Shown piece after piece: positions 9,082 to 15,860 of a stretch of 64,000 nt of DNA. The translations under genes and the position numbers were made by a program. The stretch's first letter is position 1. Every line of letters starts with the position of its first letter. This stretch comes from Mycobacterium senriense (GTDB lineage Bacteria; Actinomycetota; Actinomycetes; Mycobacteriales; Mycobacteriaceae), in assembly GCF_019668465.1 (NCBI RefSeq), contig NZ_AP024828.1, positions 2,418,001-2,482,000 on the forward strand, written 5' to 3'. The notes below the pieces were generated by a model that worked only from the letters and a program-made list of their open reading frames with translations, did not search any database and was not told where the DNA came from.

Positions 9082-9840
9082 GTGACAGCAGATCCGCTGG
9101 CCCCCCTGATGGAGCTGCCCGGCGTCGCCGAGGCCAGTGACCGCGCCCGCGACGCGCTGGGGCGTGCCCACCGCCACCGCGCCAACCTGCGTGGCTGGCC
9201 GGTGACGGCCGCCGAGGCGGCGCTGCGGGCGGCGCGCGCGTCGTCGGTGCTCGACGGTGGCCCCGTCCGGCTGGAGGATCTGGCCGACGCGGGGCAGATC
9301 AGTGATCCGGTGTTCGCCGGGGCGCTGCGCGTGGCCCAGGCGCTGGAGGGCGGCGAAGGTCCCGTCGTCGCCATCTGGCGACGGGCGCCGCTGCAGGCAC
9401 TGGCCCGCCTGCACGTCCTGGCCGCGGCGGAGCAGGTCGACGACGAGCGGTTGGGTCGCCCACGTGCGGACGCCGGGGTGGGTCCGCGACTGGAGTTGTT
9501 GGGGGACTTGGTGAACGGACGCACCCGGGTGCCGGCGCCGGTGCTTGCCGCCGTCGCCCACGGCGAACTGCTGACGCTCAAACCGTTCGGCAGCTCCGAC
9601 GGCGTGGTGGCGCGCGCGGTGTCCAGATTGGTGACCATCGCCAGCGGGCTGGACCCACACGGGTTGGGTGTGCCCGAGGTCAGCTGGATGCGCCAACCCG
9701 CCGCGTATCGCGATGCCGCGCAGGGATTCGCCGACGGCACGCCGCAGGGCGTGGGGGCCTGGTTGGTGCTGTGTTGCCGGGCGATGAAAGCCGGTGCGCA
9801 AGAGGCCGTGTCGATCGCGGACTCGATGTCGAACCGGTAG
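9082..9840 (+). CDS. Conserved protein with degenerate Fic-like architecture (Rv3662c-like)
   Basis: 252 residues from GTG 9082, chosen because VTADPLAPLMELPGV starts the conserved mycobacterial protein; an in-frame ATG at 9046 lies inside dppD. It is normally left without function. By eye it follows Fic proteins: SSVLDGG at residues 54-60 is like the Fic inhibitory [S/T]xxxE[G/N] motif; AHGELLTLKPFGSSDGVVAR at 159-178 aligns with the HPFxDGNGRxxR active-site loop but lacks its His and GNGR; and the tail (AAYRDAAQGFADGTPQGVGAWL) resembles the usual Fic C-terminal helices. If so it is a catalytically dead or altered AMPylase-fold protein. It lies 4 bp after dppD, probably in the same transcript. 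Confidence 0.7.
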   Translation: MTADPLAPLMELPGVAEASDRARDALGRAHRHRANLRGWPVTAAEAALRAARASSVLDGGPVRLEDLADAGQISDPVFAGALRVAQALEGGEGPVVAIWRRAPLQALARLHVLAAAEQVDDERLGRPRADAGVGPRLELLGDLVNGRTRVPAPVLAAVAHGELLTLKPFGSSDGVVARAVSRLVTIASGLDPHGLGVPEVSWMRQPAAYRDAAQGFADGTPQGVGAWLVLCCRAMKAGAQEAVSIADSMSNR

Positions 9841-9885
9841 CTGAAGCGGTGACCGAAGACCGGCAAAGGGCACCGGAAATTGGCC

Positions 9886-10198
9886 GGAAAAATGTAGAGC
9901 GGGCGACGTTCCGAATGTTCGGTCCGCCGCCCGCTAGCACGGGGCTCGGTTACCAAGCGTGCATCTCTAGGCTGCGTGGGTTGGCCTCGGCGAACTCACG
10001 ACGCTTACGGTTGCAACCCCACCCAAAGGGTCGTCAATACCTTCGGCATTTTCGCAATTTCGCAGGCCCGCAACACTTCTGCCATTTTCGCGGCTATGAC
10101 TCCGCGTGGGTGCCGAGCACCGTGCTGGGCGCCCGGGTCGGGAGAACGAACCTTCTCTTCCGGATCGATCTTGGCCTCACCGGGCTTCCGTGGTTCCT
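9886..10198 (-). ncRNA. Probable Ms1 (MTS2823) 6S-like small RNA
   Basis: The 461 bp between the Rv3662c-like and Rv3661-like genes has no credible ORF and is less G+C-rich than its surroundings. In M. tuberculosis this same interval, on the strand of the Rv3661 gene, carries MTS2823, the abundant homologue of M. smegmatis Ms1, which binds RNA polymerase core. On the minus strand I see a promoter (TTGCCC at 10232-10227, 17 bp spacer, TAGTAG at 10209-10204) and, about 300 nt later, a hairpin (9935-9898) followed by CTACATTTTT, an intrinsic terminator. Length, strand and position all agree. Ends are approximate; identity rests on synteny plus these signals. Confidence 0.68.
9898..9935 (-). terminator. 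Intrinsic terminator of the Ms1-like RNA
   Basis: On the minus strand, AGCGGGCG (9935-9928) pairs with CGCCCGCT (9905-9898), and an inner CCGAA/TTCGG stem (9922-9911) extends the helix. It is followed by CTACATTTTT, giving the U-run in the minus-strand transcript only. The hairpin could also stop plus-strand transcription leaving the dpp operon, but no T-run follows it in that direction. Confidence 0.7.
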
Positions 10199-10200
10199 TT

Positions 10201-10232
10201 GTACTACTAGACCCCTAGCACAGCAAGGGCAA
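10201..10232 (-). promoter_or_regulatory. Promoter of the Ms1-like RNA
   Basis: On the minus strand a -35-like TTGCCC (10232-10227) is separated by 17 bp from TAGTAG (10209-10204). An overlapping alternative -10 is TAGTAC (10206-10201). A start near 10197 would give an RNA of roughly 310 nt ending at the downstream terminator. Confidence 0.5.
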
Positions 10233-10301
10233 TTCGCGAAATGGCGCCGAATCCATTTTGGATTGCGCGTTTAACGAGTTTGCTGTCGCCTGCCGCGGTG
10301 C

Positions 10302-11159
10302 TCAGAACGCGTAGCGGCGCAACAACGAATAGGTGACCGCGCCGGCGGCCAGGGCGCTGATCCCCACCGCGGCCGTCGTGGCGATCGCCGCACCGGAGGG
10401 CGCCGGGATGCGGTCACGCAGCGACACCGGGCGGGAGAAGGACATCACGGGCCAACCGCGTTCGACGGCTTCGCGGCGCAGCCCGCGGTCGGGATTGACC
10501 ACGCTGGGGTGGCCGACGGATTCGAGCATCGGCAGATCGGTGATCGAGTCGGAGTAGGCGTAGCAGTGTTCCAGCGGGTAGCCCTCGCGCGCGGCGAGCT
10601 CGCGGATCGCCTGCACCTTGCCCTCGCCGTAGCAGTAGAACGCGATCTCGCCGGTGTACCGACCGTCCTCGACGACCATTCGAGTTGCCATCGCGTGGGT
10701 GGCACCGAGGGCCCGGGCGATGGGGGCGACGATTTCCTCGCCGGAGGCCGACACCACCACGACGTCGCGCCCGCACAACTTGTGGGCGGCGATCAGGTCG
10801 GCCGCCTCTGCGAACACCAACGGGGTCACGATGTCGTGCAGCGTCTCGTTGACGATCGACTTGACCTGTTCGACGTCCCAGCCGGTGCACATGTTGGTCA
10901 TGTGGGCGCGCATCCGATCCATCTGGTCATGATCGGCACCGGAGAGCAGGTAGATGAACTGCGCGTAGCTGGACTTGAGCACGGCGCGGCGGTTGAGCAG
11001 GCCCTGGTTGAAAAACGGTTTGCTGAACGCAAGGGTGCTGGACTTGGCGATGATCGTCTTGTCCAGGTCGAAGAAGGCCGCCGTTCGGGCATGCGGAGCG
11101 GTGCTGGCCGCTGATTGCTCCGCGGCTGACTGCTCCGCGGTGGGGTCGAAGACGGTCAC
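10302..11159 (-). CDS. HAD-IB family hydrolase, SerB-like, membrane-anchored C-terminus
   Basis: 285 residues. The HAD motif I AFFDLDKTII (about residues 29-38) provides the nucleophilic Asp and general acid Asp, VVVVSASGEE is motif II, and AYSDSITDLPML is motif III/IV. The insertion with DHDQMDRMRAHMTNM forms a helical cap as in HAD-IB (PSP-like) phosphatases. The last 40 residues (AIATTAAVGISALAAGAVTYSLLRRYAF) are hydrophobic and likely anchor it in the membrane. It corresponds to M. tuberculosis Rv3661; the phosphoserine activity suggested by some annotations is unproven. It is flanked on both sides by small RNA genes, an arrangement conserved in mycobacteria. Confidence 0.85.
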   Translation of the reverse strand: MTVFDPTAEQSAAEQSAASTAPHARTAAFFDLDKTIIAKSSTLAFSKPFFNQGLLNRRAVLKSSYAQFIYLLSGADHDQMDRMRAHMTNMCTGWDVEQVKSIVNETLHDIVTPLVFAEAADLIAAHKLCGRDVVVVSASGEEIVAPIARALGATHAMATRMVVEDGRYTGEIAFYCYGEGKVQAIRELAAREGYPLEHCYAYSDSITDLPMLESVGHPSVVNPDRGLRREAVERGWPVMSFSRPVSLRDRIPAPSGAAIATTAAVGISALAAGAVTYSLLRRYAF

Positions 11160-11288
11160 CGACCCAGCATAGGTCGACAGTCCCGCGACGCCGCGATCCC
11201 GTACCGAAAATGGCCGCTCAGGGCGGTTCGGGGGGCGAACGAGGCGGTGTTTACGCGGCTCAAGCTTATTTTTTAAGGAAATGATGTC

Positions 11289-11319
11289 TTGCGTTAGTCC
11301 GGCTTGGCATGTGTATAGT
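11289..11319 (+). promoter_or_regulatory. Promoter of the 6C RNA
   Basis: A clear -10 hexamer TATAGT lies at 11314-11319, with a weaker -35 candidate TTGCGT at 11289-11294 (19 bp spacer). A start about 7 bp downstream, near 11326, would put the first 6C stem within 20 nt of the 5' end. The -35 assignment is uncertain. Confidence 0.5.
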
Positions 11320-11325
11320 AAGCAT

Positions 11326-11437
11326 TACTCGGCCTCGGCCGAGGGTGTATCAGCCCGACCCCCCGGGGCTGATACACGACGACCCTCGCCTCCTCCCCCC
11401 CTGGCGGGGGTCGTCCCCTTTCTACGGTCAGTTTTTT
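11326..11437 (+). ncRNA. 6C small RNA (B11 in M. tuberculosis)
   Basis: Two hairpins with C-rich loops define the actinobacterial 6C RNA. Stem 1 is a perfect 12-bp helix (11345-11356 with 11366-11377) enclosing a loop with six cytosines (11359-11364). Stem 2 pairs GACGACCC (11378-11385) with GGGTCGTC (11408-11415), plus a GCC/GGC step, around a loop with seven cytosines (11395-11401). A run of six T residues (11432-11437) follows. In M. tuberculosis the homologue B11 lies between Rv3660c and Rv3661 on the Rv3660c strand, exactly as here. The C-rich loops are known to base-pair with G-rich ribosome binding sites of target mRNAs. The 443 bp interval holds no protein gene. Confidence 0.92.
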
Positions 11438-11602
11438 CTCGCCGCAGGGCGCCGGGCTCGGCTCCGGGGTGGGTTGCGGGAAAGTGTGTCCGTAGTCGCT
11501 GGCGGCGTGCCCTCGCGACGCGTTTGTGCACACTCGCGTCTCTATCCACAAATTCGCATTTGGGACTGTTGTGCCAAGGTCACGGCCCCGCAGAGTGGTC
11601 GG

Positions 11603-12706
11603 GTGGCTAGCAGCTCCAGAGTTGACGCGACGGGATCCGCGGGTGTGTTGGCGATGCTGGCGGAGCCCGACATGCGCGCCGAGTTGGACCGGGTGGCGGC
11701 CGCCGCCGGTGTCCGAGTGGTGCATGCCGGTGACGGTTCTCCGGTCAGCCGCAAGAGTTGGGCGGCGGCCGCGGCCGTCGTGCTGGACGCGCGGGCGGCG
11801 GCGCGCTGCGGGCGATGGGCGCTGCCGCGCCGCGATCACGTGACCGTGCTGTCGGTCGCCGAACCGGAGACGACGACGTGGGCGGCCGCCGTGGGGGTCG
11901 GCGCCGCGCACGTGTTGCGGGTGCCGGGGCAGGAAGCGGATTTGGTCCGCGCGCTTGCCGAGGCCGCCGAATCGTCGCGAGACGACGGCGCGCGCGGCCA
12001 CGCGGTCGCCGTCATCGGGGGCTGCGGCGGGGCGGGCGCGTCCCTGCTCGCGGTCGCCCTGGCCCAGGCCGCCACGGACGCGTTGTTGGTGGACCTCGAC
12101 CCCTGGGGTGGCGGCCTCGACTTGTCGCTGGGCGGCGAAAGCGCGCCGGGGCTGCGCTGGCCGGATCTGGCGTTACAGGACGGACGGCTGAACTGGTCGG
12201 CCGTCCGCGACGCGCTGCCACGGCACCGCGGGGTGAGCGTGCTGTCCGGCACCCGGCGCGGTTACGAGCTGGACGCCGGGCCGGTGCACGCCATCATCGA
12301 CGCCGGCCGGCGCGGCGCGGTCAGCGTCATCTGCGACCTTCCCCGTCGTCTCACCGACGCCGCCCAGGCCGCGCTGAGCGCGGCCGACCTGGTCGTGGTC
12401 GTCAGCCGCTGTGACGTGCGGGCCTGCGCGGCGACCGGGGCGCTGGCGCCGGTCCTGGCGTCCATCAATCCCAACATCGGCCTGGTGGTGCGGGGGCCGT
12501 CGCCCGCCGGATTGCGGCCGGCCGAGATCGCCGACATCGCCGGCCTGCCGCTGTTGGCCACGATCAGGGCGCAGCCGCAGCTCGCCGAGCAGGTCGACCG
12601 CGGCGGCCTGCGGTTAGGGCGGCGCTCGGCGCTCGCTGCTGCGGCCCGACAAGTGCTCGGCGTGCTTCCGCCCGCCGGGCCGCGGCGGAACGGCAAGGCG
12701 GCGTGA
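11603..12706 (+). CDS. ssd: Septum site-determining protein Ssd / CpaE-TadZ-like ATPase
   Basis: 367 residues from GTG 11603; the conserved part begins at VLAMLAEPDMRAELDRV, so a slightly later start (GTG 11645) is possible. It is a ParA/MinD-like fold: VAVIGGCGGAGASLLAVALAQ is a deviant Walker A at about residues 137-157, and ALLVDLDPWGGGLDLSLGGE follows. It lacks the standard GKGGxGKT lysine, as is usual for the 'helicase/secretion neighbourhood CpaE-like' proteins. The M. tuberculosis homologue (Rv3660c) causes filamentation when overproduced; in the Tad context it more likely positions the pilus machine. Its TGA overlaps the tadA GTG start (GTGA). Confidence 0.88.
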   Translation: MASSSRVDATGSAGVLAMLAEPDMRAELDRVAAAAGVRVVHAGDGSPVSRKSWAAAAAVVLDARAAARCGRWALPRRDHVTVLSVAEPETTTWAAAVGVGAAHVLRVPGQEADLVRALAEAAESSRDDGARGHAVAVIGGCGGAGASLLAVALAQAATDALLVDLDPWGGGLDLSLGGESAPGLRWPDLALQDGRLNWSAVRDALPRHRGVSVLSGTRRGYELDAGPVHAIIDAGRRGAVSVICDLPRRLTDAAQAALSAADLVVVVSRCDVRACAATGALAPVLASINPNIGLVVRGPSPAGLRPAEIADIAGLPLLATIRAQPQLAEQVDRGGLRLGRRSALAAAARQVLGVLPPAGPRRNGKAA

Positions 12707-13866
12707 GCGGTTCGCTGATAGAACGGGTCCGTGAGCGGTTGGCCGGCGAGGCCGGCCCGCTGGGGCCGGCCGTGGTGGCCGCCGCGATCAGGGCCGAGTC
12801 CGGCGGGATGCTCGGCGACACCGAGGTGCTGGCCAACCTGCGGGTGCTGCAGACGGAGCTCACCGGTGCCGGCATCCTCGATCCGCTGCTCTGCGCGGAC
12901 GGGACGACCGACGTGTTGGTCACCGCACCGGATGCGGTGTGGGTCGACGACGGCACCGCCCTGCGACGCACCGAGATTCGCTTCCCCGACGAGGCGGCGG
13001 TGCGGCGGTTGGCGCAGCGGCTGGCGCTGGCCGCCGGCCGACGCCTGGACGACGCGCAGCCCTGGGTCGACGGCGAGCTGACCGGCATCGGCGCCGGAGG
13101 GTTCGCGGTGCGGCTGCACGCGGTGCTGCCGCCGGTGGCGGCCGCGGGTACCTGCCTGTCGCTGCGCGTCCTGCGGCCCGCCAGCCAGGATCTGGCGGCC
13201 CTGACCGCCGCCGGCGCGATCGAGCCCGCGGCCGCCGCGCTGGTCAGCCACATCATCGGCGCCCGGCTGGCGTTTCTGGTCAGCGGTGGCACCGGCGCCG
13301 GCAAGACCACACTGCTCGCCGCGATGCTGGGTGCCGTGCCGCCGGGCGAACGGATCGTCTGCGTCGAGGATGCCGCGGAGCTGGCGCCGCGGCACCCGCA
13401 CCTGGTGAAGCTGGTCGCGCGGCGCGCCAACGTCGAAGGCGTCGGCGAGGTTCCGGTACGCGAACTGGTCCGGCAGGCGCTGCGCATGCGGCCCGACCGC
13501 ATCGTGGTCGGAGAGGTCAGGGGCGCCGAAGTCGTGGACCTGCTGGCCGCGCTGAACACCGGCCACGACGGCGGCGCGGGCACGGTGCACGCCAACAGCC
13601 CCGGTGAGGTGCCAGCCCGCCTGGAGGCATTGGGTGCGCTCGGCGGCCTCGACCGTGCCGCGCTGCACAGCCAACTCGCCGCCGCCGTGCAGGTGCTGCT
13701 GCACGTCGAACGCGACCGCACCGGCCGGCGGCGGCTGGCCGAAATCGCCGCGCTGCGAAACGATCACGGCCGGGTGCGCGCGGTCACCGTGTGGCATGCG
13801 GATCGGGGAATGACGGATGCCGCCCCGCAGCTACAGCGCCTGCTGCGCAGCCGGATGCCGGCATGA
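12703..13866 (+). CDS. TadA/CpaF-type secretion ATPase
   Basis: 387 residues. It belongs to the GspE/VirB11 family: Walker A SGGTGAGKTTLL at about residues 196-207, the Asp box RIVCVEDAAEL, Walker B RMRPDRIVVGEVRGAE and the His box GHDGGAGTVHANSPGE at about 287-302. It would drive assembly of the Flp pilin encoded three genes downstream. The start is a GTG overlapping the ssd stop; its TGA overlaps the tadB ATG (ATGA at 13863-13866). It corresponds to Rv3659c. Confidence 0.93.
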   Translation: MSGSLIERVRERLAGEAGPLGPAVVAAAIRAESGGMLGDTEVLANLRVLQTELTGAGILDPLLCADGTTDVLVTAPDAVWVDDGTALRRTEIRFPDEAAVRRLAQRLALAAGRRLDDAQPWVDGELTGIGAGGFAVRLHAVLPPVAAAGTCLSLRVLRPASQDLAALTAAGAIEPAAAALVSHIIGARLAFLVSGGTGAGKTTLLAAMLGAVPPGERIVCVEDAAELAPRHPHLVKLVARRANVEGVGEVPVRELVRQALRMRPDRIVVGEVRGAEVVDLLAALNTGHDGGAGTVHANSPGEVPARLEALGALGGLDRAALHSQLAAAVQVLLHVERDRTGRRRLAEIAALRNDHGRVRAVTVWHADRGMTDAAPQLQRLLRSRMPA

Positions 13867-14660
13867 GCGACGCGCTGGCCGGCGCGCTGCCGTTGTCGCT
13901 GGCGCTCATCGTCGTTCGGCCCCCGCCGCGACGACGCCTGTCGGCCTCACGACGCCGACGGCTCCCGGCCGTCGGACCTCGTGAGGCGGGTTGCGTCGCC
14001 GCGGGTGTCGGCTGCCTGGCCGTTGTCCTGCTGCCGTTGACCACCGCCCTGTGCCTGGCGGTGGTGGGCGCGACCGCGGGTCTGCGATATCGGCGCCGGC
14101 AAAGCATCCGGCGTGCCACAGCTGAGGGCGACGCGCTGCAATCCGCGCTCGAGGTGCTGGTCGGTGAGTTGCGGGCCGGCTCGCACCCGGTGCGCGCCTT
14201 CGGCGTCGCCGCCGACGACACCGCCGGCGCGGTTGCGGTGTCGCTGCGTTCGGTGGCGGCGCGGGCCCGGCTGGGAGCCGACGTCGCGGCCGGCCTGGCC
14301 GCCGCGGCCCGCGGCTCTGCGCTGCCCGAGCACTGGGAGCGGCTCGCGCTGTGCTGGCGGCTGGCCAGCGACAACGGGCTGGGTATAGCCACCCTGATGC
14401 GCGCCGCACAGCGCGACATCGCTGAGCGGCAACGGTTCTCGGCTCGCGTCGCGTCGAGCATGGCCGGCGCGCGGGCCACCGCGACGATCCTGGCCGCTCT
14501 GCCGGTGCTGGGGGTGCTGCTGGGTCAGCTGATCGGGGCCCGGCCACTGCGCTTCTTGCTGGGTGGGCACGCGGGCGGGTGGCTGTTGCTCGTCGGGTCG
14601 ACGCTGGCCTGTGTCGGGCTGCTGTGGGCGGATCGCATCGCCGAGCGGGTGGCGTCGTGA
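13863..14660 (+). CDS. TadB-like type II/IV secretion membrane protein
   Basis: 265 residues from ATG 13863, overlapping the tadA stop. Hydrophobic helices (residues about 40-75) precede a cytoplasmic GspF/T2SSF-type helical domain (QSALEVLVGELRAGSHPVRAFG, ARGSALPEHWERLALCWRLASDNG), and two C-terminal helices (ATILAALPVLGVLLGQLIGA, GGWLLLVGSTLACVGLLWAD) close it. TadB and TadC form the inner-membrane platform of Tad pili. The next gene starts after a MIRU-like repeat rather than overlapping directly. It corresponds to Rv3658c. Confidence 0.87.
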   Translation: MSDALAGALPLSLALIVVRPPPRRRLSASRRRRLPAVGPREAGCVAAGVGCLAVVLLPLTTALCLAVVGATAGLRYRRRQSIRRATAEGDALQSALEVLVGELRAGSHPVRAFGVAADDTAGAVAVSLRSVAARARLGADVAAGLAAAARGSALPEHWERLALCWRLASDNGLGIATLMRAAQRDIAERQRFSARVASSMAGARATATILAALPVLGVLLGQLIGARPLRFLLGGHAGGWLLLVGSTLACVGLLWADRIAERVAS

Positions 14661-14685
14661 GGGGCGGCGCATGAACCACGCCGTC

Positions 14686-14721
14686 GACGATGCAGAGCGA
14701 AGCGATGAGGAGGAGGGGCAC
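14686..14721 (+). repeat. MIRU-type interspersed repeat, copy 2 (tadB-tadC junction)
   Basis: A 36-bp element starting GACGATGCAGAGCG, 33/36 identical to the copy at 7419-7454 and in the same direction relative to transcription. It is open in the frame from ATG 14671 (VDDAERSDEEE) into tadC, and its 3' part supplies the [11 protein letters not shown]hine-Dalgarno a few bases before ATG 14722. Confidence 0.75.
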
Positions 14722-15315
14722 ATGAACGTCGTGGCGGTGCTGCTGGCCGCAGCGCTGTGGGTCGGCCCCGGTCCCTCGCTGGTGCGCGGCCGCGCCGGAA
14801 CGCCGATGCCTGGCGGTCGACGGCCGCGCGGACAGGCACCGTCGCGCGGGCCGGACCCGCTGGCGGTCGCCTCCTGTCTGGACGTGCTGGCCGTGTGCAT
14901 GGCGGCGGGCATGGCCGTGTCGACGGCCGCCGCGGCGGCGGCCCCGGCGGCACCGCCGCAGTTGGCCAGGGTGTTGCGCCGCGCGGCCGACCTGCTCGCG
15001 CTCGGTGCCGATCCCGCTGTCGCATGGTCTATTCCGCCCGGTCCGCAGAACGCGGCCGATCCGCAGATCGACGCGCTGCTGCGGTTGGCCAGGCGTTCGG
15101 CGTCCTCGGGCGCGGCGCTGGCCGGCGGCGTCACCGAGCTGGCCGAGGAGTCCCGCCACGACGCCGCGCACGCGGCGACGGCCGCGGCCGAGCGCGCCGG
15201 CGTGCTGATCGCCGGTCCGTTGGGCCTGTGCTTCCTGCCGGCGTTCATCTGCCTGGGCATCGTCCCGGTGGTAGCCGGTCTGGCCGGCGATGTCTTGCAG
15301 TCGGGCCTGCTGTGA
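14722..15315 (+). CDS. TadC-like type II/IV secretion membrane protein
   Basis: 197 residues from ATG 14722, which follows the repeat-borne Shine-Dalgarno; ATG 14671 would add 17 repeat-encoded residues. An N-terminal helix (VVAVLLAAALWVGPGPSLV), a GspF-type domain (DPLAVASCLDVLAVCMAAGM, RSASSGAALAGGVTELAEE) and a C-terminal helix pair (AGPLGLCFLPAFICLGIVPVVAGL) are visible. It is the partner of TadB in the pilus platform and corresponds to Rv3657c. The Flp pilin gene starts 18 bp downstream. Confidence 0.87.
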   Translation: MNVVAVLLAAALWVGPGPSLVRGRAGTPMPGGRRPRGQAPSRGPDPLAVASCLDVLAVCMAAGMAVSTAAAAAAPAAPPQLARVLRRAADLLALGADPAVAWSIPPGPQNAADPQIDALLRLARRSASSGAALAGGVTELAEESRHDAAHAATAAAERAGVLIAGPLGLCFLPAFICLGIVPVVAGLAGDVLQSGLL

Positions 15316-15333
15316 AACGAAAGGAAACGATTG

Positions 15334-15534
15334 ATGCTCAACATGTTTCGCCAATTCTCGGCACGCGTGGCCGTGCTGGTGACCGACGAGTCGGGCATGT
15401 CGACGGTCGAGTACGCCATCGGCACCATCGCGGCGGCCGCCTTCGGCGCGGTGCTCTACACCGTCGTCACCGGCGATTCGATCGTCTCGGCGCTGACCAA
15501 CATCATCGGTCGTGCGCTCAACACCAAGGTGTAG
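15334..15534 (+). CDS. Flp/Fap-type pilin
   Basis: 66 residues from ATG 15334, preceded by AAAGGAAA. The motif ESG|MSTVEYAIG carries the Gly at the predicted prepilin cleavage site and the Glu5/Tyr6 pair diagnostic of Flp pilins, followed by a hydrophobic helix (AAAAFGAVLYTVVTG). It is the structural subunit for the adjacent Tad machine. Cleavage requires a prepilin peptidase (TadV/CpaA), and none is encoded in this locus. It corresponds to Rv3656c. Confidence 0.9.
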   Translation: MLNMFRQFSARVAVLVTDESGMSTVEYAIGTIAAAAFGAVLYTVVTGDSIVSALTNIIGRALNTKV

Positions 15535-15557
15535 CAGGTGATGCCGGTGCCTCCACC

Positions 15558-15860
15558 GTGGAGGCGGCACTGGGCATCGCCGCGCTTGTGGTGGTGCTGG
15601 TGCTGTGCCTGGCCGGTGTCAGCGCGGTGTCGATGCAGGTGCGCTGCGTCGACGCCGCGCGCGAAGCGGCCCGGTTGGCGGCGCGCGGCGACGAACGGTC
15701 CGCGGTGGCCACCGCGCGCCGGCTGGCGCCCGGTGGTGCGCGAGTCGACCTGCGCCGCGACGGCGACTTCCTGGTGGCCACCGTCGTCGCGCATTCGAAG
15801 TTGTTGCCCACCATCGACATTGCGGCCAGAGCGGTCTCGGCTGCCGAGCCGTCGCGGTGA
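15558..15860 (+). CDS. TadE-like minor pilin (Rv3655c-like), start unresolved
   Basis: The frame encodes GASTVEAALGIAALVVVLVLC, a pilin-like N-terminal helix with the G-xxxx-E pattern, then MQVRCVDAAREAARLAARGD and a short beta-rich tail. No ATG, GTG or TTG lies in this frame between the pilin gene and the GTG at 15558, which falls inside the conserved segment; I used it as the minimal start. The true start is probably upstream, a non-canonical codon next to the pilin stop. The M. tuberculosis homologue, with Rv3654c, has been reported to be secreted and to dampen macrophage apoptosis. Overlaps the next gene. Confidence 0.7.
   Translation: MEAALGIAALVVVLVLCLAGVSAVSMQVRCVDAAREAARLAARGDERSAVATARRLAPGGARVDLRRDGDFLVATVVAHSKLLPTIDIAARAVSAAEPSR

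Noticed and set aside
8412..9956. A 514-residue minus-strand open frame opposite dppD and the Fic-like gene
   Set aside because: It is opposite two conserved plus-strand genes, has a composition typical of antisense reading of high-G+C DNA (Ser/Arg/Ala/Pro rich) and no domain.
9841..10301. Small ORFs (both strands) in the Ms1-like interval
   Set aside because: They lack ribosome binding sites, are not in character with local codon use and overlap the promoter/terminator pair of the RNA.
11216..11325. ORFs across the 6C RNA region (for example a frame beginning at 11281)
   Set aside because: These run through the perfect stem-loops of the 6C RNA and have no Shine-Dalgarno sequence.
12262..13797. 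Long minus-strand open frame over ssd and tadA
   Set aside because: It is the reverse of well-conserved ATPase genes; its His/Gln/Arg/Ala-rich sequence has no motif.
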